From NCBI GenBank assembly GCA_016194635.1, contig JACQBC010000001.1, positions 124,001-188,000 of the forward strand: 64,000 nt of DNA, given 5' to 3'. The translations under genes and the position numbers were made by a program. A model generated the notes under the pieces. The model was not told the origin of the DNA. It did not search any database and worked only from the letters and a program-made list of their open reading frames with translations. Shown here in pieces: positions 40,201 through 49,935 of the stretch. The DNA is from Gammaproteobacteria bacterium (GTDB lineage: Bacteria > Pseudomonadota > Gammaproteobacteria > UBA6429 > Thiohalophilaceae). Every line of letters begins with the position of its first letter. The first letter of the stretch is position 1.

Positions 40201-40441
40201 TTTCCGATAGGATTTGTTCCGCCGGCGTACTGATCAGCTCCTCCACTTCTTTGACCGACGCCCCAGGATACGCGATAAACACATTGGCGAAGGTAACATT
40301 AATTTGCGGCTCTTCCTCGCGCGGTGTCACCAGCACCGCGAACACTCCCAGCAAAAATCCTACTAAGGTTAATAACGGTGTGAGTTCGGATTGTAAAAAA
40401 CTCTTGGCAATGCGCCCGGCGGGTCCCAATGCGTTATTCAT
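37238..40441 (-). CDS. RND-family efflux pump, inner-membrane permease
   Basis: 1067 residues with the RND plan: helix 1 near the N-terminus (23-42), a large periplasmic loop, helices 2-6, second loop and helices 8-12. The helix-4 motif GILVDDAIVVVENIHRH carries the proton-relay Asp pair, and PREEEPQI follows helix 1 as in the AcrB-like group. It takes up substrates in the periplasm and passes them to the partner fusion protein encoded just upstream in the same direction. No outer-membrane channel gene is present, so a TolC encoded elsewhere is probably used. Substrate unknown. Confidence 0.92.
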   Translation of the reverse strand: MNNALGPAGRIAKSFLQSELTPLLTLVGFLLGVFAVLVTPREEEPQINVTFANVFIAYPGASVKEVEELISTPAEQILSEIEGLEHVYSVSSPGMAVLTVQFKVGQDRTQALVRLYNALYSKQDWLPSNLGVSAPIIKPKGIDDVPIVTLTLWSDDPHRGADELQNVAHAIEVELKRVAGTRDIYTVGGPGDVVHVEFDPALLAGHDLDLDDLRRALQTSNSAHPPGSVVKDNREILIQPGQFLSTAEEVANLVVGVHNGKPVYLSEVAQVRRAAAYPSHYVWTSNSATGQPQPAVTIAIAKQPGSNAVQIANTIIARVGALKGVFIPDNVHVTVTRNYGETADAKAKQLIKKLIFATAAVVLLVIIALGKREALVVGVAVIVTLAITLFASWAWGFTINRVSLFALIFSIGILVDDAIVVVENIHRHLQIGQQSLLESIPRAVDEVGGPTILATLTVIAALLPMAFVSGLMGPYMSPIPINASIGMIISLVIAFVVTPWLANRILAHGPTTGHNTGLQGVFSDEKLYAVFVKYIKPFLQGASGAKRRTRLLYTVLGLIVASVSLVVFKLVILKMLPFDNKSEFQVIVDMPAGTSLEQTARVLRALGAEIAKVPEVTNYQAYAGSAAPINFNGLVRQYYLRTGPNVGDLQVNLVDKSLRQRKSHEIAASVRAALQTIGRAYNANVKIVEVPPGPPVMSPLVAEVYGLEYAGQRQLAGQIRRVFETTPDIVDVDDSMQAPQARLLLTVDQHKAALWGIAPQRIVQALGTALSGDDVSYLHPGDMKYPVPIRLELPLAQQTSESNLLQLQLRDTQGRLLPISDLVRTQQSVNEQPIYHKDLLPVVFVTGEMAGKIDSPLYGMFAVNSKLASITTAQHLPLQRNFIHAPDNPYLYSIKWDGEWQVTYETFRDMGIAYAVGLLLIYFLVVAQFRSYMVPLIIMGPIPLTIIGILPGHALTGATFTATSMIGMIALAGIIVRNSILLVDFINQQRRDGVDLQEAVLRAGAVRAKPIILTGLAAMLGAFFILDDPIFNGLAVALIFGILVSTLLTLVIIPVWYYAYLARREAD

Positions 40442-40543
40442 ATGATCACTATCCTAGATAACTGTTTTAAAACAATGCGCCGCCTATGACTCCTGCTCTC
40501 GCCGGGAAAAACCGGGAATGAGGGTTTAGGTTGACAACAGCAT

Positions 40544-41551
40544 TTACTTTTTAGGTTGGGACACCGCCACGGCAGCGGCGATCACGGGGTCGAGTACTAC
40601 TTCGTCACCCACCGACAACCCGGCCTGCACCGCGATCGTGTCGTCATCCAGCGTCCGGCCTAAACGCACCTGTTGAAACTGCAGTCCAGTGGGGCTCGTG
40701 ATATAAACCCCTGTGACCTCGCCACGGTGTGCTACCGCGCCGCGCGGCACTACCAGTTGTGATTCTTCGCCGACCATGAACAATGCACGGCTGGACATGC
40801 CCGGATAAACCCCGTGATCCCCGGCGGGCAAGTTGAGTTTGATGGTAAACGTGTGGCTTTGCGGATCAGCCGATGAACTGATGGTAAGCGAGGTGGCCGC
40901 TAATTTTGTTTGCTGATCTTTGCCGGTCATCACCCAGGCGCGTTTATATTTACGCACGTCATAAATGAGCGACTGGGGTAACTCCACCACGGCGCGTAAT
41001 TTTTCCAACGATAGCCCGGAGATCAACGGCATACCCACTTGCGCCATCTCTCCGACCTGGACAAGACGCTTCACCACGATACCGCTGTACGGGGCGCGGA
41101 TGCGGGTGTTCTCAAGGGTCTCATTGGCTTGGTCCAACGCCGCCTGGCTGGATTTGAGCTTGGCGTCTGCACTGTCCAAGACTGCCTTGGCTACCAATCC
41201 ACGCTTGAACACATCGCTAATGCGCGAGTACTCGGCCTGGGCCTCGTCGAACCTGGCCTTGGCGGCGTTATACGCCGCCTGTTGCTCCTTATCCCGCAGC
41301 TTGATGATAACACTGCCCTTTTGCACAAAATCATCGACGTCCACCGCGATCTCGGTGATACGGCCGCTTACCTGGGCCGAAACCGTGGCCTGCTGCACGG
41401 CCTCAAAACTGGCCTCTACCGTGCGTAATTGTGGGATCGTGATGGTTGGGATTTTTACCGTAGCAAGTTTGGAGGTGGGCTCCGTGGCCAGTAGCGGCGC
41501 AATCGCGCCCAGCAGCCCACCGAGAAACATGAATCGCAGGGTAGAAAACAT
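40544..41551 (-). CDS. RND efflux pump periplasmic adaptor (membrane fusion protein)
   Basis: 335 residues. Signal peptide (about 1-22), then the lipoyl half-motif (VSGRITEIAVDVDDFVQKGSVIIKL), a short helical hairpin (about 105-145), the second lipoyl half (RIRAPYSGIVVKRLVQVGEMAQVGMPL), a beta-barrel and a membrane-proximal domain. Bridges the inner-membrane permease to the outer-membrane channel. It lies 102 bases before the permease gene and is the first gene of that transcript. Divergent from ettA. Confidence 0.92.
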   Translation of the reverse strand: MFSTLRFMFLGGLLGAIAPLLATEPTSKLATVKIPTITIPQLRTVEASFEAVQQATVSAQVSGRITEIAVDVDDFVQKGSVIIKLRDKEQQAAYNAAKARFDEAQAEYSRISDVFKRGLVAKAVLDSADAKLKSSQAALDQANETLENTRIRAPYSGIVVKRLVQVGEMAQVGMPLISGLSLEKLRAVVELPQSLIYDVRKYKRAWVMTGKDQQTKLAATSLTISSSADPQSHTFTIKLNLPAGDHGVYPGMSSRALFMVGEESQLVVPRGAVAHRGEVTGVYITSPTGLQFQQVRLGRTLDDDTIAVQAGLSVGDEVVLDPVIAAAVAVSQPKK

Positions 41552-41725
41552 GGTTTTATCCTTCAGGTCTAGATAAGCTGTATATTAGCATTTTCTTATA
41601 TTCGATCGACAGCCTGAAAACAGATGATAGGCCCTCTTACTCATAGCATATTAATGCCAACTCGTTGTGAGGCACGACGGGCTGACGTAGAATCGCCGCT
41701 TCTTTCTCACACGTACCCTTATTCC

Positions 41726-43393
<1,668 letters not shown>

Positions 43394-43632
43394 CCTGGTT
43401 AGTACAGGTCACTGGTGCCCCGCGACTCCGAATCATCCGCGGATTCAACTTTACGGCTATAACGAATCGCCGTGATTTAAATAATTATCTTTTTATGGGT
43501 CAACAATAAGGGAGGTTGATCACAAGTGTTTCCAGCGCCATTGCTATTGAAATGGGCACGCCCGTAAAATCGGTAAACCAACATATCACGGATGTTTCGA
43601 GTCACAGTGTTCACATTACTCCGAAATCTTTT
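43394..43632. other. Junction between ettA and the hsd island, no intact gene
   Basis: 239 bases with no convincing gene. On the minus strand a frame beginning inside the end of the truncated hsdR reads GVLAALLWNPEIPIIFSKK and, after two stops, WFTDFTGVPISIAMALETL. This looks like a remnant of a membrane protein that I cannot name. It marks the right-hand side of the breakpoint that cut hsdR. Confidence 0.4.
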
Positions 43633-44883
43633 TTAGAAAAAATAATAGGAATTTCTGGATTCCACAACAACGCGGCTAATACTCCCGAGACGGGGAGGAA
43701 TGATGTCGTCACGCTCGCTATAGGGCTGTTCCGGCTCCACCTTGTGATTGAACTTCTGGATCAGCGAAAAGATGTAGGCCTTGTGCAGGGTCAACAACGC
43801 ATTTAGATGGTGGCCGCTGGCGGCGCGGCACGGCTCTTGATCGCTCACCACGCCACAGTTGGCGAAGGTCTTGTAGATCTGGGTGTCGAGGTTGTCGCGA
43901 TCGGTCAACACCAGAAAGATAAAGTTACCGCCGAGTTTACGATGCACCTTGCGCGTAAACATCACCATCGAGTAACTCTTGCCCGAGCCTTGCGTGTGCC
44001 AGAACACGCCCAACTTACCCTGGCGCGCCTTGCGCTCACGCACCGACGCGATGGCGCGGTTGACACCAAGAAACTGGTGATTGCGGGCGATGATCTTCTT
44101 CGGCTCGCCTGCGGACTCATCAAACAAAATGAAGTTCTCCACCAGATCGAGAAAGTTGCCTTTCTCACACACGCCCTTGAGCAGCGTCTCCATGTCCACC
44201 GCGCCGGGGGCGTCCTCCGCTAAACGTTTCCATTCGTTAAAGTGTTCCCAGCGGCTGGTGATCGAACCGATCTTCGCTTGCTCGCCATTGCCAAACATCA
44301 CAATGGCGTTGTGATGAAATAAATGTGGAATGGTGTCGCGGTAGTCGGAGAAGTTTTGCTCGAAGGCGGTTTTGAGATTCTTGTGCAGGTTCTTGCATTC
44401 GATAAATAACAGCGGCAGACCATTGACGAAACCAACGATGTCCGCCCGCCGCCGGTAGAGGTCGCCCTTCACCCACAGCTCGCACACACAGAGGAAATCG
44501 TTATTGTCTGGCGTGTCGAAATCGAACACCCGCAGCCGCTGCCGTACCCGCTCGCCCTTGTCATTGCGAAAGGTCAGCTGCACCCCATCGCGTATCTGTG
44601 TGTACTTTTCACGATTAGTGGCCGCCAGGGTTTGCGAGGCAACGATGGCCGTGATCTGCCGCACCGCGTCGTCATAAGCGGTATCCGGTAGATTTGGATT
44701 TAACGCCAGCAACTTCCCGCGCAACGTACGCGTCAGTACCACCTCACGATCGGCAGCACGGCCCAACAGACTATTCGGCCCAAAGTCCTCGTTGTTATAG
44801 GCATACACCGATGTCCAACCGAGCTGCTGCTGCAGATAATCGGCGGTAGTCTGTTGGACGAGGGTGTCTTCGGTGTAATTCAT
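43633..44883 (-). pseudogene. hsdR: Type I restriction enzyme HsdR, truncated after the first helicase motifs
   Basis: 416 residues of a protein normally ~1000 or longer. The N-terminal nuclease domain is intact to the eye: Asp148 and Glu162-x-Lys164 (PD-ExK) in RRADIVGF and LLFIECKN. The first RecA-like motor domain begins with Walker A GSGKS at 299-303 and motif Ia (LTDRDNLDTQI), then the frame leaves the family at about residue 395, just where motif II (DEAH) should follow. The last ~21 residues are unrelated. DNA translocation is therefore impossible. The start overlaps the rhuM-fic stop (ATGA), and 5' copies lie at 45909-46008 and 46687-46725. Confidence 0.88.
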
Positions 44884-45863
44884 GCGTTTTCTTTTTTATT
44901 TTTCTCGGCGCCCACGGCCAGCAGGTTCATCACCAACCGCACCATCAGATCCTTGGCTTTTGGATCGCTCTGGGCAATCAGCAGCGCCAGCGCCGTGAGG
45001 CCGTTTTCATCCAGGGTAAGGCGCATGCCCTCTTGGCGTAGATACAGCAAAAACAGAAAAGCGCCGGAGCGCTTGTTGCCGTCCGAGAACGGATGGTTCT
45101 TGATGACAAAATAGAGCAGATGCGCAGCGCGCTCTTCGCGGGTCTTGTACAGCGGATCGCCAAACATGGTCTGCTCGATATTACCGAGGATAGCCGCCAG
45201 CCCCTCGCCCCGATCGCGGGCAAACAGATCGCCGGCCTCGCCGCGCTGGCGCAGTTCCCCTGCCAGAGCATCCAGCGCCCGGCGCGCTTCTTCCAACCGC
45301 AGCACACCCCGCGCCGGTTGCGCTCCAGCAGGCACACCGAGCTTGCCTTCGTCGTAATCCTGCAGCAAGCGCCACGTCTTGGCGTAGCCCAGAATCAGGC
45401 CGACCACTTCGCGCCCGATGTCGGTCACGAGTTCCTGCCGAGTCAGAGTCTTGCCCAGCAGGTCCACCGCCTGCTCAAGTTCAGTCAGCCCCTGTTGGGT
45501 CAGCCGGTGTTCGTTGAGACTGTAACCTTGAGTCAGATGCTCTCGCAGCATCCGTGTGGCCCACTGGCGGAAGTGAACACCCCGCTGGGATTTCACCCGG
45601 TAACCAACCGAGATAATGACGTCCAGATTGTAGTGTCGCGTTTTGTATTGCTTGCCGTCATTGGCAGTAGTCAAGGAATCCTTGACTACTGCATCCTCCA
45701 GCAACTCGCCTTCCTTGAAGATATTACGAATATGCAGACTAATGTTTTGCTTTGTTTTTTCAAACAAATCAACCATCTGACCCTGAGTCAGCCAAACCGT
45801 ATCACCTTCGAGACGGACCTCTATCGGCTGATCTTCGGTTTCAAAAATTACGATGTCACTCAT
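44880..45863 (-). CDS. RhuM-Fic fusion protein
   Basis: 327 residues. Residues 1-~165 are a RhuM (virulence-associated) domain: VWLTQGQMVDLF, an HTH-like segment, and the family hallmark YNLDVIISVGYRVKSQRGVHFRQWAT. Residues ~185-327 are a Fic/Doc domain with the catalytic loop HPFSDGNKRSG at 257-267, the complete motif for AMP or other nucleotide transfer to a target protein. An inhibitory helix motif (S/T)xxxE(G/N) was not found. Ends in ATGA overlap with hsdR; start has AGGAG. Function as toxin, regulator or defence effector is inferred. Confidence 0.87.
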   Translation of the reverse strand: MSDIVIFETEDQPIEVRLEGDTVWLTQGQMVDLFEKTKQNISLHIRNIFKEGELLEDAVVKDSLTTANDGKQYKTRHYNLDVIISVGYRVKSQRGVHFRQWATRMLREHLTQGYSLNEHRLTQQGLTELEQAVDLLGKTLTRQELVTDIGREVVGLILGYAKTWRLLQDYDEGKLGVPAGAQPARGVLRLEEARRALDALAGELRQRGEAGDLFARDRGEGLAAILGNIEQTMFGDPLYKTREERAAHLLYFVIKNHPFSDGNKRSGAFLFLLYLRQEGMRLTLDENGLTALALLIAQSDPKAKDLMVRLVMNLLAVGAEKNKKENA

Positions 45864-45908
45864 ACAGTCTCCTTACTGCGCCATCGTCCATAACGCTACC
45901 TAACGCGT

Positions 45909-46008
45909 AGTCCTCGTTGTTATAGGCATACACCGATGTCCAACCGAGCTACTGCTGCAGATAATCGGCGGTAGTCTGTTGGACGAGGGTGTCTTCGGTG
46001 TAGCTCAT
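45909..46008 (-). pseudogene. Duplicated 5' end of hsdR (copy B) between vapC and rhuM-fic
   Basis: 100 bases that match 44784-44883 at all but three positions. Translated from the ATG at 46008 it reads MSYTEDTLVQQTTADYLQQ and then hits a TAG where the intact hsdR has CAG. The match stops abruptly after YNNED, 46 bases before the rhuM-fic start. It lies 9 bases after the vapC stop. Very recent duplication, given the identity. Confidence 0.92.
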
Positions 46009-46017
46009 GTGAGAAGA

Positions 46018-46386
46018 TCAATCCTTCTCATATGCCAGCGCCAGTGTATCGGCCACGGTGCGTAGACGTTTGTCCCGTGTCCAGAGTCGCACCACATCGC
46101 CCAGTGTCGCTGCGGCCAACAAGTGGGCATCGATGTAACCAATACCACGGCCCATCAGTGCGTGCCGCTCGATGAAAAAAAGCATCTCCTCGTCGGTGGC
46201 GACGGCGGCCCGCGGTAAATCCTTGAGTAAGGCCAGTACCTCAACGCGGTTGCGCAAGTTGCCGCAGGCCAGCTCACCGAGTACGAAGGGGTGCATCAAC
46301 ACCAAGCTGCCATTCAGCAGCGCCGCCAGTTCCGCGTCACCGACACGCAGGTGATCGAGCCAGACCGAAGTATCAACCAGGATCAT
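46018..46386 (-). CDS. vapC: VapC-type PIN-domain toxin
   Basis: 122 residues, one PIN domain. All four acidic metal ligands are visible: Asp5 (VDTSVWLDHL), Glu39 (LGELACG), Asp86 (GYIDAHLLAAA) and Asp105 (WTRDKRL). VapC toxins cut specific tRNAs or 23S rRNA and are held inactive by VapB. The start overlaps the antitoxin stop (ATGA), the usual vapBC arrangement. Catalytically complete, so probably functional although it sits inside a decayed operon. Confidence 0.92.
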   Translation of the reverse strand: MILVDTSVWLDHLRVGDAELAALLNGSLVLMHPFVLGELACGNLRNRVEVLALLKDLPRAAVATDEEMLFFIERHALMGRGIGYIDAHLLAAATLGDVVRLWTRDKRLRTVADTLALAYEKD

Positions 46387-46580
46387 GCTGGATTGGACTG
46401 CCGCCGAGCTATCGGCTCCAATTGCGGCTCACTGCCGCCAAGACGCGCCAGCCGCCGGGCACTCTCGCGTTCGATCAACGCACGCAGCCCCTCCCGCACC
46501 AAACTGGCCTTCTCGGACAGGCCGGTAATGCGTTGGGCTTCTTCCAGCAACTGATCATCTATATTCAGCGTCGTGCGCAT
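46383..46580 (-). CDS. vapB: VapB-type antitoxin
   Basis: 65 residues. N-terminal ribbon-helix-helix DNA-binding part (MRTTLNIDDQLLEEAQRITG), then a charged helix and a flexible tail that would wrap the PIN toxin. AGGTG precedes the ATG. A 20-base palindrome at 46602-46621 lies upstream and is the likely operator. First gene of the vapBC pair. Confidence 0.9.
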   Translation of the reverse strand: MRTTLNIDDQLLEEAQRITGLSEKASLVREGLRALIERESARRLARLGGSEPQLEPIARRQSNPA

Positions 46581-46601
46581 CGAAACACCTCACTTAGGGA
46601 T

Positions 46602-46621
46602 TGTATGCATTAAAGCATACA
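46602..46621 (-). promoter_or_regulatory. Palindromic putative operator of vapBC
   Basis: Perfect 7-bp arms TGTATGC and GCATACA separated by six A/T-rich bases, 21 bases upstream of the vapB start. Ribbon-helix-helix antitoxins bind such palindromes to repress their own promoter. Confidence 0.6.
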
Positions 46622-46686
46622 TCAAAAGATGCTGATTGTCGTGCCTCTAAGCCAATGATGTCCATTTACGAAGCGACGATGGGAGT

Positions 46687-46725
46687 GGTCTGCTGGAGGA
46701 GGGTGTCTTCGGTATAGTGGTGCAC
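46687..46725 (-). pseudogene. Short degenerate copy of the hsdR 5' end (copy C) upstream of vapBC
   Basis: From the GTG at 46725 the minus strand reads VHHYTEDTLLQQTT, matching the HsdR start MNYTEDTLVQQTT. About 29 bases align with three mismatches, and the match then ends (PIVAS, stop). It lies 120 bases after the stop of the OLD-like gene, where hsdR would have begun before the toxin modules came in. Confidence 0.75.
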
Positions 46726-46844
46726 GGTTCCTCTCTTCCATTTACCAATTAGAAATTGAATTTATATCAGCAAACTCGTCAGTCATTTCGCAGATGCTAG
46801 TTTGTATGTTCTGTTTCTGAAAACGATAGGTATGATTGCACAAA

Positions 46845-48608
46845 TTACAGCGTCTCAATGACATTAAGCAAACGCTGAATGTCAGCGTGCGAATTATGTA
46901 GTTCGATAGTATCGGCAATCATCCGATGAATGAATGGTTTCTTAAATGGGGGTTTGTCCATAGCATTCATCGGAACCCCTTTGCTTCCAATCTGTCGCTT
47001 AAGCATATTCAAATCATAGCCGCTACTGTAATCCACACCGTTGTTTGAAACCTCTGTTAATACGCGCGCTGCTGCGGCTTTATTGGTTGTCGCGATCAGA
47101 GCGTACTCAAGGTCCGACGTGAACACAAATACGTTTAACCCAGCGGACTTAAACAGCGTTGTCGCCTCTATAGAAACTTCAGAAAACTCCGCTTCCTCCT
47201 TGTCCAATGCCGCATCGACTTTCGTATGAAATAGTGCTTCACCAGTGAGTACATATCCAGCAGCCTTCGCTCCGACAAGAACTGCTCGCTCCGTGGACTT
47301 CGTCAATGAATCGAAGTCGGTCACAACGAGATGCGGTATGTATGCAGCACTCCAAGCACGAATCATCCTTAGGAATGGGGAGAAGTTCGCATTTCCAGAG
47401 GCGGAAATGATTGAAATTCTATGTGATTGTGCCCCAAACTTTTTCTCAAGTAGAAGCTTAATCACCCGCGCATCTGACTCGCCCTCAACAAAGACCACCT
47501 TGTCTGCAAAAAACAGTAAAGAATTCACATCGTCGCTGTATGCGTCAAAAGTTTTTTGTTCTTTTGCGTCTTTTACTTCTGCTATGTGCAATGCGGAGTG
47601 TTGGCCAACCTTTTTTACCAAGCCAAGACGCGTAAATGGTGTTTCTGCTACGATGTAGGGACTGTGCGTTGTCACGATGACCCTAAGATTGTCCGATTGG
47701 GCGGATCGGATATCCTGATACAATTCTTTCTGCTTTTGCGGATGAAGGAAAGCCTCAGGTTCTTCAACGGCAAGAATAAACTGTATACCAGGATTCTGTG
47801 CAGCTTGCTGCTCAAGACGATGTAGCGCGAGGAGCACGCCACTCTGGACACCGGAACCCGCTTCAGATAGAGCTAGTGTCGTATCCCCGTCGTCAGTCAT
47901 TTGAAATCCCAGCCTCAAGTTGTCCAGAATCCACTCTCCGACGTCCTGGACATCGACGTCGAACTTCAGGGCAAGTTTGTGCTGTGTCTTGAAACCAAAA
48001 TGCTCTTCAATTTGTGGCAGCAATGCTTCATTGATGAACGGTTTGATAGTGCTCGAAATCCTGTCTCTGATGTCCTTCAGGGTACGGTATTCTCTGGGTG
48101 TACCACCTGCAGAATCAGGAATAATCTTAGCGAGGCCATGCACACGAAGCATCTTTGAAAACAGCTCTTGGAAGCGCGGGGAAGTTGCATCACGCAAAGC
48201 AGGGATGAGAACGAACCGGTTGTGATTGCGTAGTTTTTTTAACACGTCTATTGATGCTGAAGTAGTCTTGGCACCCTTTTCGATGGTCTCCAGCACTGTG
48301 AATGTCAAATCTTGGCGCACCGTAATGTGTAGCTGCTTGTCTTTGTCGATATCGGAGTATGTGATGGTAATCCGTCGTGCCTTCGCATTCACATGAAAGA
48401 TCGGCAGCAAGCGCTCTGCCAAGTCTGGGTGTAATGCCCCAAGCTCGATTGCCTTTTCATCCAGTTGGTTTAAGACAATATCAATAACCTTAAGTATCGA
48501 GGATTTGCCGTGATCATTCTGGCCGATGAGAACGGAGGTCTTTTCCAGATCGAATCTGAGTGATTTGAACGATTTGATGTGTGCAAATTCAAAGGATTTT
48601 ATCTTCAT
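46845..48608 (-). CDS. OLD-family ATPase-TOPRIM nuclease
   Basis: 587 residues. ABC/SMC-type ATPase with Walker A GQNDHGKSS at 29-37, a signature-like LSEAGSGVQSG, and Walker B ILAVEEPEAFLHP, then a C-terminal TOPRIM domain with VVFVEGESDARVI (conserved Glu) and VTDFDS (the DxD pair). This is the architecture of OLD nucleases and of GajA of the Gabija defence system. No GajB-like helicase is adjacent, so it is a stand-alone OLD or a partner of the hsd operon. Starts by ATGA overlap with hsdS. It is more A+T-rich than the core genes. Confidence 0.88.
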   Translation of the reverse strand: MKIKSFEFAHIKSFKSLRFDLEKTSVLIGQNDHGKSSILKVIDIVLNQLDEKAIELGALHPDLAERLLPIFHVNAKARRITITYSDIDKDKQLHITVRQDLTFTVLETIEKGAKTTSASIDVLKKLRNHNRFVLIPALRDATSPRFQELFSKMLRVHGLAKIIPDSAGGTPREYRTLKDIRDRISSTIKPFINEALLPQIEEHFGFKTQHKLALKFDVDVQDVGEWILDNLRLGFQMTDDGDTTLALSEAGSGVQSGVLLALHRLEQQAAQNPGIQFILAVEEPEAFLHPQKQKELYQDIRSAQSDNLRVIVTTHSPYIVAETPFTRLGLVKKVGQHSALHIAEVKDAKEQKTFDAYSDDVNSLLFFADKVVFVEGESDARVIKLLLEKKFGAQSHRISIISASGNANFSPFLRMIRAWSAAYIPHLVVTDFDSLTKSTERAVLVGAKAAGYVLTGEALFHTKVDAALDKEEAEFSEVSIEATTLFKSAGLNVFVFTSDLEYALIATTNKAAAARVLTEVSNNGVDYSSGYDLNMLKRQIGSKGVPMNAMDKPPFKKPFIHRMIADTIELHNSHADIQRLLNVIETL

Positions 48609-49825
48609 AATGGAATTCCCCCGTTCATCAGACGCGGCAGGAGCAAGTCGCGGGCTTTGGCAAGTTGTAGATTGCTATCTAGTAACAACTTAATTTGGGT
48701 GTAACTTGAACTTACGTGCTCCTCGAATAACTCAATAAGTTGAGTATTAGGCATCAATACGGTCATAACCTTTAGATGTGCCGGACCGTAATTCAACTGG
48801 GCTGCACCGGTGGCCATAGCTGTTGCCTGATCGATAAAATTTCCATACTTGAGATAGGCCTTCAGAAACCATTTTCTCATTACTCCCTTCGGCCGCATCC
48901 TAATCAAACTCGTGTTCAACATCACGGGTAAATGGCATTTCCGAATTGTAACGACTCGGCCTAGTGTGCCAGAACTCGAAACAACGTGGTCATCCACATC
49001 CAGCAAAAAATGTTGGTACTTGGACGCAACCTCTGTTTCGTCGATGCATTTTGTTTTTGACAAGTCTATTTCGTCATCATTGAAAGTTCGTATGTTGAGG
49101 AATGGAATGCCTTGATCACGATATTGGTGGTTGCGTAGTCCCGGTCCTTCTTTAAAGTCCACCACATCCGGAAATGGCTTCTTCTCCCACCCCTCCGGTA
49201 CGCCGTCTTTGATTTTGACGTGTTCGTGGCCGGGGAAGCGGAGGTGGACGAACCATTCTTTGTAGAGCAGTCGTGCGGCCTGTTCCAGTAACTGTATCCG
49301 CCGCCGGTTGTTTTCGATCAGGTCGTCGTAGGCGGAGAGGATGTTACGAATAGCGTATTGCTCTGTCAGGTCAGGAACAAGCAATGGCCATGTTTCAAGA
49401 ACCCGCGATTCAAGCTTTTTTGTCCCGTGGGAAGCATCAGTGGCAGAATCCCGTATGGCGTGACTTTGCGACTGAAGATAATAAAAAAGAAAACCAGAGT
49501 CGATCTTCGGGGATGGTTGCAGAGCTTTTAAATCTTGATTGAATGTGACCGGCCTTCCCGTCAAGGAAATTCGAAATTCCTTCGCAAGCGACATACCTCG
49601 AACCACCACGAGGACGGTGTTCTCGGGCACAAGTCTTGTCCCGTTTTCTGCGCCCTCTTCCGTCACATGGAGTTCGGTATCGTATATCCGACGTTGCGTC
49701 ATCTCACCAGAGCTGACCCACGGAATCTCACCGTCCCAATACTTAGCTTCGCTCTTGCTAGGCGTTCCACCTGAACGGAACTTCACTTCGTCCCCCATAG
49801 GAACCGTGCGCCATCGAAAACTCAT
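48605..49825 (-). CDS. hsdS: Type I restriction-modification specificity subunit HsdS
   Basis: 406 residues, full length, with two target-recognition domains and two conserved helices. TRD1 begins WRTVPMGDEVKFRSGGTPSKS and TRD2 begins GWEKKPFPDVVDFKEG; each ends in a helical spacer (for example YDDLIENNRRRIQLLEQAARLLYKEWF). It sets the bipartite DNA target of the complex. The start overlaps the stop of a 37-residue hsdM remnant (ATGA), and its stop overlaps the OLD start. The only hsd gene here that looks intact. Confidence 0.93.
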   Translation of the reverse strand: MSFRWRTVPMGDEVKFRSGGTPSKSEAKYWDGEIPWVSSGEMTQRRIYDTELHVTEEGAENGTRLVPENTVLVVVRGMSLAKEFRISLTGRPVTFNQDLKALQPSPKIDSGFLFYYLQSQSHAIRDSATDASHGTKKLESRVLETWPLLVPDLTEQYAIRNILSAYDDLIENNRRRIQLLEQAARLLYKEWFVHLRFPGHEHVKIKDGVPEGWEKKPFPDVVDFKEGPGLRNHQYRDQGIPFLNIRTFNDDEIDLSKTKCIDETEVASKYQHFLLDVDDHVVSSSGTLGRVVTIRKCHLPVMLNTSLIRMRPKGVMRKWFLKAYLKYGNFIDQATAMATGAAQLNYGPAHLKVMTVLMPNTQLIELFEEHVSSSYTQIKLLLDSNLQLAKARDLLLPRLMNGGIPL

Positions 49826-49935
49826 ATCCCCAACTCCTCAAAATTTCTTTTGATCGTCGTTGCCAGCATAACTGCCTCGGCGTTGAGGTCTTGCAGCTCC
49901 ACGTGGATTTCGCGCAGCGACTGTAAACGCCTCAT
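49822..49935 (-). pseudogene. 37-codon frame carrying a duplicated HsdM C-terminus
   Basis: From ATG 49935 it reads a short new leader and then LREIHVELQDLNAEA ... IKRNFEELGI, the same end as the hsdM gene at 51046. The DNA is about 84% identical over 96 bases (49822-49917 against 51046-51141, counted by eye). Its ATG overlaps the stop of the yhcG-like gene and its TGA overlaps the hsdS ATG, so translational coupling is kept through it. It may be translated as a relay peptide. Confidence 0.88.

Noticed and set aside
43516-43806. Plus-strand frame next to the truncated hsdR
   Set aside because: Overlaps the hsdR pseudogene and the minus-strand remnant; no family resemblance and no ribosome site.
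46845-48608. Complete Gabija (GajAB) system
   Set aside because: The ATPase-TOPRIM protein fits GajA-like architecture, but no UvrD-like helicase (GajB) is adjacent; only the OLD family call is kept.
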